Positions 33,901-46,504 of a DNA stretch of 64,000 bases are shown here, one piece after another. The number at the start of each line of letters is the position of its first letter. Positions within the stretch are counted from its first letter, which is position 1. The notes beneath the pieces are model-generated. The model was not told the DNA's origin, searched no databases, and worked only from the letters and a program-made list of their open reading frames with translations. The translations under genes and the position numbers were made by a program. Where the stretch lies: assembly GCA_947172415.1 (NCBI GenBank), contig OX359195.1:4997501-5061500 (forward strand), given 5' to 3'. This stretch comes from Chondrosia reniformis. Taxonomy: Eukaryota > Porifera > Demospongiae > Chondrillida > Chondrillidae.

Positions 33901-35263
33901 CTGTGTAGCTAGATATAGGTTATGGGAATTATATGTATAAAAGTAAATATGAACCATTGAAAAGAAACTTTCTTATACATTTGATTAGAGTCTAAATGTT
34001 CATATAGAATATAACATGCAGGGTATTTTAGATGTATGATAAACAACAAAATGGTTATGTACATATAGAATATATACACATAAGTTAATGTATATATGTG
34101 TATTATAATACACTTACCTGAAGTAGTCCCGGAACAACTTGTTATTGACAATATACATAAAATGATAGGATAAATTCAATAACATTCTAGATCTGCAGCA
34201 AACAGTCTGCATAACTTATATTTATTACCATTTCCCTATAGGTATGTATATATATAGTGCCAACTTGTTGTCTATATACGTGCTTCATTATGCAACCCTA
34301 GAAAAGAGCATCTGCATGGTTCTATGTCAACCGGATATATGGCAGGAATTATGTCATATTTAGAATTATTTACTTATGTATTATATATACATATATATGA
34401 ATACATGTAGTAATATTGAAATGATCAGAATATTCAAATGAAATTAATTTATTTAATAATGAAAATAACAACATTCAAATGGTATATCTTTGAGATCATG
34501 GTTCATCTTTCAGCCATTTGAGCGTCTAAAAATGCAGTTGGTTCTTTTAGAGATTGCATGATGCATGTTTCGACCCTGGGGGTCTTCTTCAGTGACTGAT
34601 GGTGACTGCTGGAGGTTGTCGCGATCTTTATAGAGATTTTGCATCTTTAGATGCTCAAAAGACTAAAAGATGAACGATGAACCATCTCAAAGATAGGTTT
34701 AGCACAGTTAGAGAAGAAATCCCTATCATGTAATTCAAATGTTATATATTTTTTACAGAAGTTCAATCAGTTTACCTGCAAACTTCAACAACTTCCACTG
34801 CATTGTGCCCACGTCCACAAAATGGAAATTTCCTTGTTCTATTTTTGCATTGGAATTTTGTTTCACAATATGCATGAGGTACTGTAGTTGGAGTCACAGC
34901 TGGAAGAAGAGTATATGTATATAAGACCATATATAGAGCATATATAAAGACGAGATATTGTTAACATGGAGCTAGTCACTAGTATTGTTGTAATATATAG
35001 AGTAATACGATAGCAGTAATGCAGATCGAATTTGAAGTATAAGGCCTAGGTATATATATATATATATATACATGCATGATGCAGATATATTCGTTCATAC
35101 AAATATTATATATATACTCACCTGTATCAGTTGGTGAAGTTGAACATGGATATATATCTAACACCGATTCAGGATGCTGAGCTGTTGAATACTGCCATTG
35201 CATATAAATGAAGACAACCAGTAGGAGTCTGTTAGTTATCATCTTTTGAGAATTTAGTTTCAA
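27963..35263 (-). CDS. Secreted cysteine-rich protein built of repeated Cys-module/microexon pairs
   Basis: Thirteen exons on the minus strand (plus-strand coordinates, in transcript order): 35122-35263, 34776-34899, 34118-34137, 33737-33830, 33561-33601, 33191-33320, 32520-32539, 31748-31859, 31448-31467, 29827-29956, 28721-28740, 28113-28293, 27963-28008. Total 1080 nt, 359 residues, every phase consistent. It opens with a signal peptide; Met8 (35242, MITNRLLLVVFIYMQWQ) aligns with the starts of the two related genes and is the likelier start. Four copies of a Cys module (phase 1 in, 2 out; KFPFCGRGHNAVEVVEVC) are each followed by a 20-nt microexon (phase 2 in, 1 out) encoding CSGTTS, CSENTS, CSETTT or CSENTA. 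An acidic Ser-rich exon lies after the first pair. The C-terminal module has six Cys and ends MVRCY. I do not recognise the domain. A structural or defence protein outside the cell is possible; that is inference. Confidence 0.8.
29107..29788. mobile_element. Long foldback element, about 680 bp
   Basis: The left arm (ATGATTTAGATTCCAACTAT ... CCAAATGAAACAGATTTACA) is complementary to the right arm (TGTAAATCTGTTTCATTTGG ... GAATCTAAATCAT), with the centre near 29430. The arms are close to 330 bp. A fragment of the same family lies at 47915-48010 in SF3A1. The open frames over the centre, on both strands, are a consequence of the symmetry. It is in the last large intron block of the secreted gene. 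Confidence 0.8.
30247..30691. mobile_element. MITE with CAGGGTTCCATCTA termini
   Basis: CAGGGTTCCATCTAGGATG at the left pairs with TTAGATTGAACCCTG at the right, with G-run and C-run subterminal tracts. About 445 bp, non-coding, intronic in the secreted gene. A shorter relative ending AAAACCCTGA is near 46975-47043. Confidence 0.65.
34497..34712. mobile_element. MULE-like MITE, copy in secreted gene intron
   Basis: GTTCATCTTTCAGCCATTTG at the left and the complement near GATGAACCATCTCAAAGAT at the right, with a central GACCCTGGGGGTCTTCTTCA shared with the copy at 52713-52915. Confidence 0.65.
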
Positions 35264-38200
35264 ATTCCTGTATATATAATTACATTATATAATATGAAAC
35301 AATGCATAAGAATTCAATCTATATATATACAAACAAGCTAGCTTGATAATATTTGATCATATTATTGTATTATACATGGACATGCTTTTATTAATTTTTC
35401 TCAATTTGATTCTTAATATATAGTTACATAATATAATTATATTATTAAAATAGATGTGTGTTTCGAGGCTAGCATTTGCAAGCCTAATATTCTCTTGACA
35501 CTGCATATATAGCATACATATAATTTTAAGTTAATTAATACCCGATCTGTAAGGTGATACCTGACAATTCGGGGAAAAGATTTCGCGTTTTTACGTGTGC
35601 TTATAATTCACAAAAATAATAGCGAAATTCGCCAGATCTTCTCGCGAATGTTATAGCACGCATACACGTCCCAGAAATAGCAGTCAAGCGGAGCAGAAGA
35701 AAAAAGATAAGACTCCTGTATCTTCATCCAAAGCTCTCTCCAGGTTTAGTTCCCTATAGGGGCATTTTATAGCACCGAGTTAGGAGTTAGCTATTAAAAT
35801 ATAATATGACAGCTGCATTTTCTAGCTAGCCTTGGCAATACACATGTGTACGTACTGCATGAAGTGAATATATGTACGTATATATATAGCTGGTTATTAA
35901 GTAGTAACTTACCAAGTAATGCGATAATTTCAGCTGTGCGGGCACCACTTATTGTACCGGGTAGCTATATACGCAGTTTTTATACACATGCAATGAAGTT
36001 TGTGTATTATGTATATATCTCACCAGAAGCTGGGCTTTGAGGTTCACCACAACAAACTGTCTTCTACAGGCTTCTGAATACACCTGTTTTTAGTTCTGTT
36101 TTGTGGTGCATGACATCATAAAAGTGCCAATCAGTTAGCTATAGCTAGCGATGGCTTCTATACTTGATATCTGATACACTTGATGCCTTGACACATGTAT
36201 ATTATATATGACCATGCATGAAATTCTTGCATGCAGCGAATGATACAATATTTTTCATAATATAATATACATTGTATATATGCATATACTGTATAGCATT
36301 ATGCATATATATAGACATGTATGCCCATGCATTGATTCTTTTTTTTTAAATACAGACTTTGCACATACATATGGTTTTCATTAGCATTCCACACACTTCA
36401 TTTAAACCTACAAAGAGTGACCAATAACATTAAGTCATATACTAGTATATCTGATAATCATTTGGAATCAACATTCATATAGACATCCCTGAAACATATC
36501 TAGAGAGTTTTGCAAAATGTTGATCTTCAATATCTCCATAGATCTCTCACCATACATTAATTTGGTATACCAGAATCTAATGTGTACATTTAGTGCTGTA
36601 ACTCTTTCAAATGGAAACATTTGCAGCTGAAACTTGGTGTCAACAATCACAGACAGACATCCCTAAAATAATATATCCAGAAAATTTTGCAATTTTTTAT
36701 CTTTACTCATAATTACACTATTTCTTTCCATACATTAAATTGGTACATATATATATCGTTACCAGACATTAATTGTAGATTTAGTGCTTTAACTCTATCA
36801 TAGTACTACTGCCCTTTAAAACATATAACAACGAACTCATGCATATGATTACTGATATTCCCTTTAAAAGGGTAGAAGCCAAGCAATAGTCAGTCTGGTG
36901 GTAGGCTGGCTTTTTACAGACTTTTGAAAGGGTGCTGAATATGTGTTGATGGGAGGATATATATATATATGACAATTGCAAGAGGAGAGTCCTGGCGTCT
37001 CTGATCATGCATGTGCAGTGTGTGTGGATGCCTGCATGCCATTTCAAGTAGAACTTGGCAGAATTCAATATCCTAAGGTGCCATTGGAGCTATATAGAAC
37101 TGTAAACTGTGATCATGAGCTTGAGATTGAGGATATATATACACCATGTACCCACCATTTGATCACATGCCCAACTTTTATCAACCTAAGATGTAAGTTC
37201 ACATTCACCCTCAATTTTGTTCTTTAACACCCTTGCAACCTATAGCTAGTAAACAAATTACCAATTCGTTTAAAGCACAATCCCTTAGCTTTTTACCTTA
37301 AATCTTTGTAGAACATGCATCCTACCCCTCACCCACACCCCATCCTACCTATCCAAGCCTGAGGAGCAATGAATTCCCATGTAAGTTATTTTTTTCTTAA
37401 CTACCAAACGTGACTTATAAAACTAAACTGCATGGTTGGCCATCGATCCTTACTAATTTCAGTTTTTGTATGACATGCCACAATAACAGACAATTATGCA
37501 TCAGCATGATGTAAGGTAAGCTGGCTTTCATATATATAGCATACTTTAAACCTACAAACTTTCATCCAATATATACCATGTACATACTATAACAGTTGCA
37601 AAAGAGGTCAGTCCTTTTCATATAGATATATACATGTATTTCTATATTAATTATGACAATATTTTACCACAATAAGTGAGAACATTATCCCCTCACTAAT
37701 ATTAATGCTATAACATGTACGTATATGTGTGTACACGTTTGTATGTATATACATATATACGTATATACATGCATGTATTTAGAGGTCTGATACAAAATAA
37801 ATAATTAGAATTAAAGAAACTCAAGGTTGTTCTGAAATGGCTGACTCAAATAACTTGGGAAAGTATCCAGACATACTTAATATTCTTTCATGGCATATTT
37901 TCAGTCATTAAAATATGTACATGTAGCTACGTATGAATGTTTTAAAGCATCAAAAGCTTCATGTACTAGATGTATATAAATGTGACAAACATTAACTTCT
38001 GGTTGTGAACAAATGGGCAGAATATATATATTCTTTGCAATGTTTAAGTGATGCATGATGCTATTTCGCTGGCATGACTTTTAAGTTGAAACTTCAATAT
38101 TTATAAACTTAATAGAGTCTTGATAAACTCCCTGAAAGTTGTGTGACACCATTTTCTTCGATGCAGAATACAGAATGTTACCTCACGAACACATCAGGAA

Positions 38201-39172
38201 TTAATGTGGAAATAATATAGGCCTCCCCTATAGGGCGGCCAACAATTCAACATACACATCCTTCTAATGTTTATGGATTGCATGTGCTTAGATTGTTTTA
38301 ATGTTAATGTTGTGATAATCACAGTACTTCATTGTAACTTTGCCTAAGAGTTTAATTAAGGTACACACGTTTATCTCCCTACATTGCAACATGTATGTTG
38401 AAGCTATAGTTAGTATGGTATCCAATATAGAGGAGGAGTCTCCATGGCTATAGAAAGAAAAACACAAAAATTGAAAGTACCAGAATCTATCATAAAAATC
38501 ATGATACATTTACTAGCTAGCTGAAACTTTATAATATAAAACTATATGAATAGTATTGTGATGGGTTAATTATACCCCATCACTATGGTAATTGGGTATA
38601 CAAGAAGTAAAACAAACCTTATGCTTTCGTTTTCTTTGTTAGCTTCCTTAGTAACCGAATCTCATTCATTTTCTAATTTTTTTATTAGCCACATTGATCA
38701 ATTCTGACCTGCCCAAAGGCCATTGCAATAATATGGATAAACTAAGGGAGTTAATTGCATTGAGCCGTGCAAAGGCTAATAATCACTGGAACGTATTACA
38801 CCAAACTAGCCAAGTGACCGCAGTCTAATCTTGAGTGGGTAGCCTCCCATCTAATCTAATCTTGGGTGGGGGACGGAAGTCCTGTTAAATTGACAACCAG
38901 TGATCAATCACTTTCCAGATTAGACTGCGGTCACTAATTTGCATAATACGTTCCAGTGATTATTTGCTTATCACATGATAACATGCATCATGATGATGAT
39001 GATGACATGCACAGGCCAAGTGCAATTAACTCATAATCATTGCTTATCACATATATTTAAGTTTATATTTTTTGAAAAAAAAAACATTTTTGTGGAATTC
39101 ATAAAAGACATGTGCACATTACAGCAATTGCAAGTCTAGCATACAAATCTTGTGTAGCCTTATATATATACA
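35264..39172. other. 3.9 kb region with no supported gene
   Basis: A family P fragment (minus) at 35693-35768 and an inverted-repeat element at 38775-38965 are the only recognised items. An 83-codon plus-strand frame at 36976-37227 has a usable donor (GTAAGT at 37192), and a following segment 37313-37380 could be an exon, but no start, domain or terminal exon was found. It is recorded only as a possibility. Confidence 0.3.
38775..38965. mobile_element. Inverted-repeat element
   Basis: AATCACTGGAACGTATTA at the left matches the complement of TAATACGTTCCAGTGATT at the right; AGTGACCGCAGTCTAATCT pairs with AGATTAGACTGCGGTCACT. Related, more diverged copies lie at about 50234-50470 and 57295-57480, all carrying the ACCAGTGATC or CCAAAGTCTAATCTTGG boxes. 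Confidence 0.75.
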
Positions 39173-39787
39173 CTAACCACATCTATGAGTTGGAGTTGGG
39201 GTAGGCCATGGAAGGGTGGCATCTCCACTACATTTCCACTCACAAAAAAAGTTTATCCTTCTTCCACATTTACACACACCCATTGAAGGAAAGCAAGGGA
39301 ATCCATTTAACTTTGGCCTATTAGAACATTTGCAATTTCTTTTTTTCTTTTCCTCTTCACAAAGTGGCATTGAAGGTGTTGGACATGGTGACAGACTCTC
39401 AGTAACAATTCCAAAGTCACAGCTACTTACTGATGTACTCTCAATACTACAAGAAGTTATTCCATTTCTGTAGTAAAAATACATGCCATCGATCCCAATA
39501 ATGTGCATATAATTTAATTTGCCTAATACATACACCATTGTACAAACATTGAGGTATTAATTCATCATCAACTAGCTGTGTGCATGCATGATAGGCTGTG
39601 TATCGTACATGCAACTTGATTCAGATTCATCCATATCTATGAAATCATCAGTAAAATCCATGGTAAATGTGGAATCTGGATCTGGTATCTCATTAGGTGG
39701 TGGAGGACGTGGAGGAAAAAAACGTTGAGCTTCCAAAGTTTGCCATTGTACAAAAACATAGGTAATCAGCAAGAGTTTACCAAACAT
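39173..39787 (-). CDS. Small secreted Cys-rich protein, related to the 28-35 kb gene
   Basis: Exon 1 39609-39787 gives a signal peptide (MFGKLLLITYVFVQWQTLEA), a Pro-rich start and an acidic segment DSTFTMDFTDDFIDMDESES, ending phase 2 at the donor GTACGA. Exon 2 39467 down to 39178 gives a domain with 14 Cys, including NCKCSNRPKLNGFPC and VCKCGRRINFFCEWKC. At 39177 a GTTAGT donor is present. Either a further, unseen exon follows, or the frame reads on to the stop at 39173 after THRCG, giving about 157 residues. The signal peptide and the acidic segment are clearly homologous to those of the large secreted gene, and the C-x2-NR...FP-C...V-C-x-C spacing recalls its Cys module. Function unknown; extracellular by its signal peptide. 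Confidence 0.65.
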
Positions 39788-42350
39788 CTTTATAGTTTAT
39801 TTTCCTGTATAATAAAGCCACATATATATGTATATATATTGTTATTCATAACCTCACTTATTGAGCATCAGTCACATTTTTTTTAAAAGAATTGTCATTG
39901 ATGCTCAATAAGGCAACAAGAGAGCAGTGAGCACAGGAGATGTGAAGAATGCCAATGCAGTACATTGGATTGAGCATGACATGGACTGGGGTGCTGCAGA
40001 GGTGATTGACTGGTCAAGAAATTGACAAGAGAGAAAGATAAAGGAGAGCATACATATCAGGAGGAACAGAACCTATATAAACATGGACTTGGGGTACTCC
40101 TTGAGCACTGTATGGGACCCACTCATTAGAACATTTGTTTGATTAGTCAGATGCACTCTGTGTTTTGATTGGTTCTAAATCCCTCCTATCTTTCTTTGTT
40201 TTCCATTATTACCAATCATTACCTGTCATTTTTAAGTTACTAATAGAAGTCGTGCAGATATAATGCTATAAGGCAATTTGATTCTTTCTGAATACAAGTT
40301 CAACACTAATCCTTTTATTACATTAATATATATTAATACTTGCCAATGGCATATCCTTATATACATAGAGCCTATAAATCTGATTAATAATACCATTTAG
40401 GTATTAATTCCACTTGGCCATGTATGCAAAGATTTTATAATAGTCATGCATGCATGCGCAGGCCTAAAGGGATGGCTGTAGCAGTTATATTCCAGTGTGC
40501 CACGCAAATATGTATACATAATGACACATCGAGCCAAATTATTTTTTGGCCTATTACTCAATTAATGCATCATATATACAGTCAGTCGTTCTTTATTATC
40601 CTTTGTTATATACACTTTGCTGTTTTTCCATCCCCTTTAATTTATTGCCATGCAATAAAGACCCTCTAGGTTGAAACATGCAATTCCTGTAAAATTACTT
40701 TATATAGCACAATTGCAAATAATGAGTTATGATCTTACTTGTTATATATATATATATATGATTCCAGCTATGAAAATGAACAGGGGAAGAGTTATTAGGA
40801 TGTTTAATGACAGAAACAGAAATGTGAATTCTTTTTTTTCTTTTTTTTTTTTACGGTTTTGGTCTTGTACAGTGCAATACGGGGCAAGTTGCCCTAGTGT
40901 GGAGCACACACACAATGCACTTAAAAGTCTAATAATAATATATATATAGTGTGCATGACCATCTGCAGTTCAAGTTTCACCACAATAAACAATTAACTGA
41001 ATCTATACATATGTGTGCATATGTAAAGATTCAGTTAATTGAAATTGTGGTAATGTTTGTTATTGCAGGAGTAAACAGGAAAGAGCATTATATATATTAC
41101 CAGCATTTATATACCTTATACACACATCATACATACTTAATATTTGCTTTCTTTTGCAGTTTTTCAAAAGACTCTCTATACACTACATTGCCAATTGCAA
41201 ATGGTTGCAGCTGAGCTGCTAAGCTATACATATGTCCAGTAAACATATAGGTATGCAGGAATATACGTTTCACTACATATCATGTTGTATAATTGATTGT
41301 TATAACTGTAAATCTTGTAAAAAAAGTTAAAGTCAAATCGCAAACCATTGTGCTTATCATTCACACCGGGCCATGCACGGAATTATAAGTCAAAAGACAA
41401 CGCTTAGTGCTAATGCGCTCCTCTCAAAACCTGCAGGGTATGCATGTAATTTCAACTTATACGTATACCCGTACATACAGGTTCATACGATCTTCAACCC
41501 TCAAACTTGCAGACGGCTGAAAGATTGCGTATATTTAAGCGAGGCTGTATACGTACGTATATATGTACGTATACATGTACATCTATATATAGCAGAGCTA
41601 TCCATGCACGAGGTGTACCGGTGATCGCCCGCAGCTCTAAGGGCGCTGGACGAATCTTACATCTATAGTCTTGACTAGAAAATCGCCGATTGGGTGTACG
41701 TGCATATGTCGACCTTATACGCAATTATGGACTAATGTGTAGGTCATGATCACCCAATATTTGAATTAGGAAAGGTACATAGACAATTTACAAAAACGTG
41801 TAAAACATTTCACTAAAGCAAATTCTAGAGCCACTGATTATCTGATATAGACAAACGTATATACATTCGTAATCATGTCTATACTATTTCTTACCTTTTT
41901 TCTGTAAACTATATTTCTGGAATGCTTTCACGATTGAAATCTTTGTTAAGATAGCTACGTATATACGTATATACGTATACACGTATAACAGTCCGATAAA
42001 CCAAAAGCCTATGCCTAATATAATTAACTATAATAATATAATTAACTGAATCCTGCATGATATATAACACTGCATGCATATTACTTCCATGGCAACCAGT
42101 TTACATGCAAAGAAATATGCATCATACCTTCAGTGGAGTGTTTAACATGTACTGTTTACATCAGTGATTGTCAATAAACTTTAAAAACATAAAAACTAAA
42201 TTTAAATTAAGGTGCAAAAATCAATCTATACATAGGTTTGTTATATAGCTATCATTGCATATGCTACATAATTATGTACAATTTAGTGTAAATCATGATT
42301 CAAAAACAAATTATATAATACCAGTACTTCATTGTACTAACTAGAATGAG
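39425..42350. repeat. Tandem segmental duplication, copy A
   Basis: Matches 42490-45775 in the same orientation, from inside exon 2 of the small secreted gene through its exon 1 and about 2.5 kb of upstream sequence. Both end at CACTAACTAGAATGAGGTGC. Shared landmarks include GCGCAGGCCTAAAGGGATGG, AGACCCTCTAGGTTGAAACA and CGAGGTGTACCGGTGATCGC. Divergence is mostly in TA/TACG runs and small indels. Copy A is shorter because copy B carries an inserted element. The non-coding 2.5 kb holds no recognised gene. Confidence 0.9.
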
Positions 42351-42404
42351 GTGCAAGTATATAGAGTTGTATATATAGTACGTGTATATGTCCATGGTTC
42401 AGAT

Positions 42405-42976
42405 TCATCCATATCCAATTACAGTAACTGTTGCAGTAACAGTTTCAGTAACAGTTTCAGTTTGTCCAAAGTCATTGCTGTAACTTACTGCTGTACTATC
42501 AATACTATAAGAAGTTATAATTCCATTTCTGTAGTAAAAAATACAGGCCATTGATCCCAATAATGTGCATATATATACGTGTAGCACACCATTTAATTTG
42601 CCTAATACATACACCATTGTCATAATTATATTACATAAACATTGAGGTATTAATCTATCATCAACTAGCTGTGTGCATGCATGATAGGTTGTGTATATAT
42701 ATCGTACATGTAACTTGATTCAGATTCATCCATATTATAATCATCGATATCATCAGTAAAATCCATGGTAAATGTGGAATCTGGATTTGGTATCTCATAA
42801 GATGATGGAGGTGGAGAACATGGAGGAGGTGGAGGACATGGAGTAGGTGGAGGACATGGAGTAGGTGGAGGACATGGAGTAGGTGGAGGACATGGAGTAG
42901 GTGGAGGACACCGTTGAGCTTCCAAAGTCTGCCATTGTACAAAAACATAGGTAATCAGCAAGAGTTTACCAAACAT
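42405..42976 (-). CDS. Small secreted protein with CPPPTP repeats, paralogue of the 39.2 kb gene
   Basis: Exon 1 42708-42976 encodes the same signal peptide as the 39.2 kb gene, then a run of CPPPTP hexads from an 18-bp tandem repeat, and the acidic DSTFTMDFTDD segment; donor GTACGA, phase 2. Exon 2 42405-42528 reads NGIITSYSIDSTAVSYSNDF, then TETVTETVTATVTVIGYG and a stop. Total 393 nt, 130 residues. Compared with the paralogue, the Cys-rich second half is gone and the Cys residues here are in the Pro-rich part. A Cys-Pro-rich secreted peptide of this kind could be cross-linked into a matrix; that is inference. Confidence 0.65.
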
Positions 42977-45775
42977 CTTTAGTTTTTTTCCTGTATATAA
43001 AAATTTAATAAAGCCACATAATGTATGTGTATATATATGCATATTTTTATTCATAACCTGACTTATATAGAGCATCAGCAACATTTTTTTAATCAGTTGT
43101 CATTGATACTCAATAAGTTAGGTTATTATACTGAAAAAACTATCACTTCAAGCAAGACCATTGAAGACAAGAATTGCAGAACACAAGAGAGCAGTGAGAG
43201 TACAGGAGATGTAAAGAATGCCAATGCCGTACATTGGCTGCAGAAGGAGCATGACATGGACTGGGGTGCTACAGATCTAAAGGTGATTGACTGGTCAAGC
43301 AATTGACAAAAGAGAAAGACAAAGGAGAGCGTACATATCAGGAGGAACAGAACTTAATAATATATAAACATGGACTCGGGGTACTCCTTGAGCACTGTAT
43401 GGGGCCCACTCATTAGAACATTAAAAAATTTGTTTGATTAGTCGGATACACTCTGTGTTTTGATTGGTTCTAAATCCCTCCTATCATTCTTTGTTTTCCA
43501 TTGCTACCAATCATTACCTGTCATTTTTAAGTCAGAAGTCATGCAGATATAATGCTATAAGCCAATTTGATTCTTTCTGAATATATACGAGATCAACACT
43601 AATACTTTTATTACATTAATATACTTGCAATGGCATATACTTATATAGAGCCTATATAAACCTGATTGATAATATTAATTCCACTTGGCCATGTATGCAG
43701 AGATTTTATAATATATAGTCATGCATGCATGCGCAGGCCTAAAGGGATGGCTGTAGCTGTTATATTCCAGTGTGCCACGCAAATATGTATACATAATGAC
43801 ACATTGATCCAAATATATTTTTGGCTTATTACTCAATTAATGCATAATACAGTCAGTCGTTCTTTATTATCCTTTGCTATATACACTTTGCTGTTTTTCC
43901 ATCCCCTTTAATTTATTGCCAATAAAGACCCTCTAGGTTGAAACATGCAATTCCTGTAAAATTACTTTATATAGCACAATTGCAAATAATGAGTTATGAT
44001 CTTATAATTACTTGTTATGACCATCTGCAGTTCAAGTTTCACCACAATAAACAATTAACTGAATCTATACACATGTGTGCATATGTAAAGATTCAGTTAA
44101 TTGAAATTGTGGTAAAGTTTGTTATTGCAGGAGTTTCAGCATCTATATGTACCTTATACACACATCATACATACTTAATATTTGCTTGCTTTTACAGTTT
44201 TTCAAAAGACACTCTCTATACTACACTACATTGCCAATTGCAAATGGCCGCAGCTGAGCTGCTATATACGTATGTCCAGTAAATGCATAATAAGTAAGTT
44301 TCACTATGCATGATCATGTTGTATATAATTGATTATTATAACTGTGAATCTTGTAAAAAAAAGTTAAAGTCAAACCCCCCTGTGACCAATATCATGTTTG
44401 ATTTGTAGAGGTGTATGCATGTGTGCACCTTTCTTCATCTTTGCTATAGCAAACCATTGTGCATAGGCGTCGGAACCAGGGGGGCTAGAGGTGCTATAGC
44501 ACCCCCACTTTTCTGGGAACATGGTAAAAATATTGTTAGGCCAGCTAAAACAACCTCACATAATCATCTCTGCTACTACAGAGAGGACAGTAAGTAAGCC
44601 TCTGGTGTGAAGAACAGTCTAACTAGTATAATATTACGATTTGTCTCACGCAGCATCTTCCTTCCATTTTATTATGACATCATGACATCATTGCGCAACA
44701 CAAAATACGTCAGGACAGCACCCCCACTTCTGAATGTATTCCTACGCCTCTGTTGTGCTTATCATTCTCACCTGGCCACGGACTTATAAGTCAAAAGGCA
44801 ACGTTTATAGTCACTGTGTTACAAAAAACTAATGCGCTCCTCTCTAAAGGTTTCATGAATTCAAAACCTGCAGGACATGCATGTAATTTCAAATACGTAT
44901 ACCCGTACATACAGGTTCATACGATCTTCATCCCTCGAGCTTGCAGGCGCGGCTGAAAGATTGCGTATATATACGTATTATAGAAGCGAGGCTGTACGTA
45001 CGTATACATGTACATCATATATAGCATAGCTATCCATGCACGAGGTGTACCGGTGATCGCCCGTAGCTATATGGCGCTGGACGAATCTTACATCTATAGT
45101 CTTGACTAGAAAATTGCCGATTGCGTGTACGTGCATGCATATGTCGACCTTATAAAGTTAATACACATAACCTGAAGGACTAATGTGTAGGTCATGATCA
45201 CCCAATATTTGAATTAGGGAAGGTAGGTCCAATTTGCAAAAACGTGTGAAACATTTCACTAAAGCAAAATCCTAGAGCCACTGCATGCTTTTCTGATATA
45301 GACAAACTTACATTTATAATCATGTCTACTATTTCTTACCTATTTTCTGTAAACTATATTTCTGGAATATTTTCACAATTGAAATCTTGTTAAGATAGCT
45401 ACGTATATACGTATACACGTAGCAGTCCGATAAACCAAAACCCTACGCTGTATAGTGTATATATAATATAATTAACTGAAGCCTGCATGCTATAACACAG
45501 CATATTACTTCCATGGCAACCAGTTTACATGTAAAGAAATATGCATCATACCTTCAGTGGAGTGTTTAACATGTACTGTTTACATCAGTGATTGTCAATA
45601 AACTTTAAGAACATAAAAACTAAATATAAAAATTAAGGTGTAAAAATCAATCTAGGTTTGCTATATAACTATCATTGCACATGCTACATAATTATGTACA
45701 ATTTAGTGTAAATCATGATTCAAAAGCAAATTATATAATACCAGTACTTCATTGCACTAACTAGAATGAGGTGCA
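42490..45775. repeat. Tandem segmental duplication, copy B
   Basis: Partner of copy A at 39425-42350, separated from it by about 140 bp. It contains the 42.4 kb secreted gene and an additional 290-bp element at 44463-44752 absent from copy A, so that insertion is younger than the duplication. Confidence 0.9.
44463..44752. mobile_element. Element inserted after the segmental duplication
   Basis: Flanked by TTGTGC at 44457-44462 and 44753-44758. Copy A has a single TTGTGC at the same place (the empty site). Its ends are ATAGGCGTCGGAACC and TTCCTACGCCTCTG, a weak inverted match around TAGGCG/CGCCT. Non-coding. Confidence 0.8.
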
Positions 45776-46504
45776 AGTAGTCTATAGTTAATGCAAGCCT
45801 CCTCCCAAACTCCTTATTAGGTAACCTACCGTACACTCAAATAATAAAACAAATGCTAAATGTTTACAAACACTTTAACTGGAAATGGACAAATTAATAA
45901 AAGAATCGACAATGATAGAAACAAATTAGTCAAATTAATGTTCTTAGAATCTAAACTTCATTGATCTTGGATATATTCACAAAATAATTTAGATTTTAGA
46001 TCAGCTAGCTACATAGGAACATCAAGTAATGGAGTATGTATTTATAATACTAATGAAGAAGATAATTAAAACAAGCATGCCAATGAAAACTAAAGGGCAG
46101 CTAGTGTGAATGCTATTCTCCAGAGAAGGTAGACCAACTAATTACTGCTCTACACACTTCATGTTGATTTCTAAATCCTGATTAATGGAGACATAATTTC
46201 AGTTAGAGCTTCTTCTTAAAAAAAGTATGTACTACATTCACTGCAGGACTGTATGAGTGCCCCTTTGATAGCTAGCTACCAGATTTAGTATGCACCCTTA
46301 CAGGATTTAACTAAGAGAATCTAAGAGAAATAAGAGAAAACTTGTGATAGATATGTAGGTTCCATTTTGCAGCTGGTAACCAATATAGGTTATTGCGAAA
46401 AAGTACTAAGAAGTGTCCTTTTAATTAAACGATTACAAAACCAATGCAAAACGCATAACATTCTTACGTGTCGCCTAATTAGCGGGGTTTACTCATGAGA
46501 CAAA
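45776..46504. promoter_or_regulatory. Spacer upstream of SF3A1
   Basis: No gene is seen. The SF3A1 start codon follows directly, so the last few hundred bases should hold its promoter and 5' untranslated sequence. No specific motif is claimed. Confidence 0.35.

Noticed and set aside
36976-37227. Plus-strand frame with several Cys and a GTAAGT donor, perhaps with an exon at 37313-37380
   Set aside because: No start exon, terminal exon or homology was found; composition alone is too weak.
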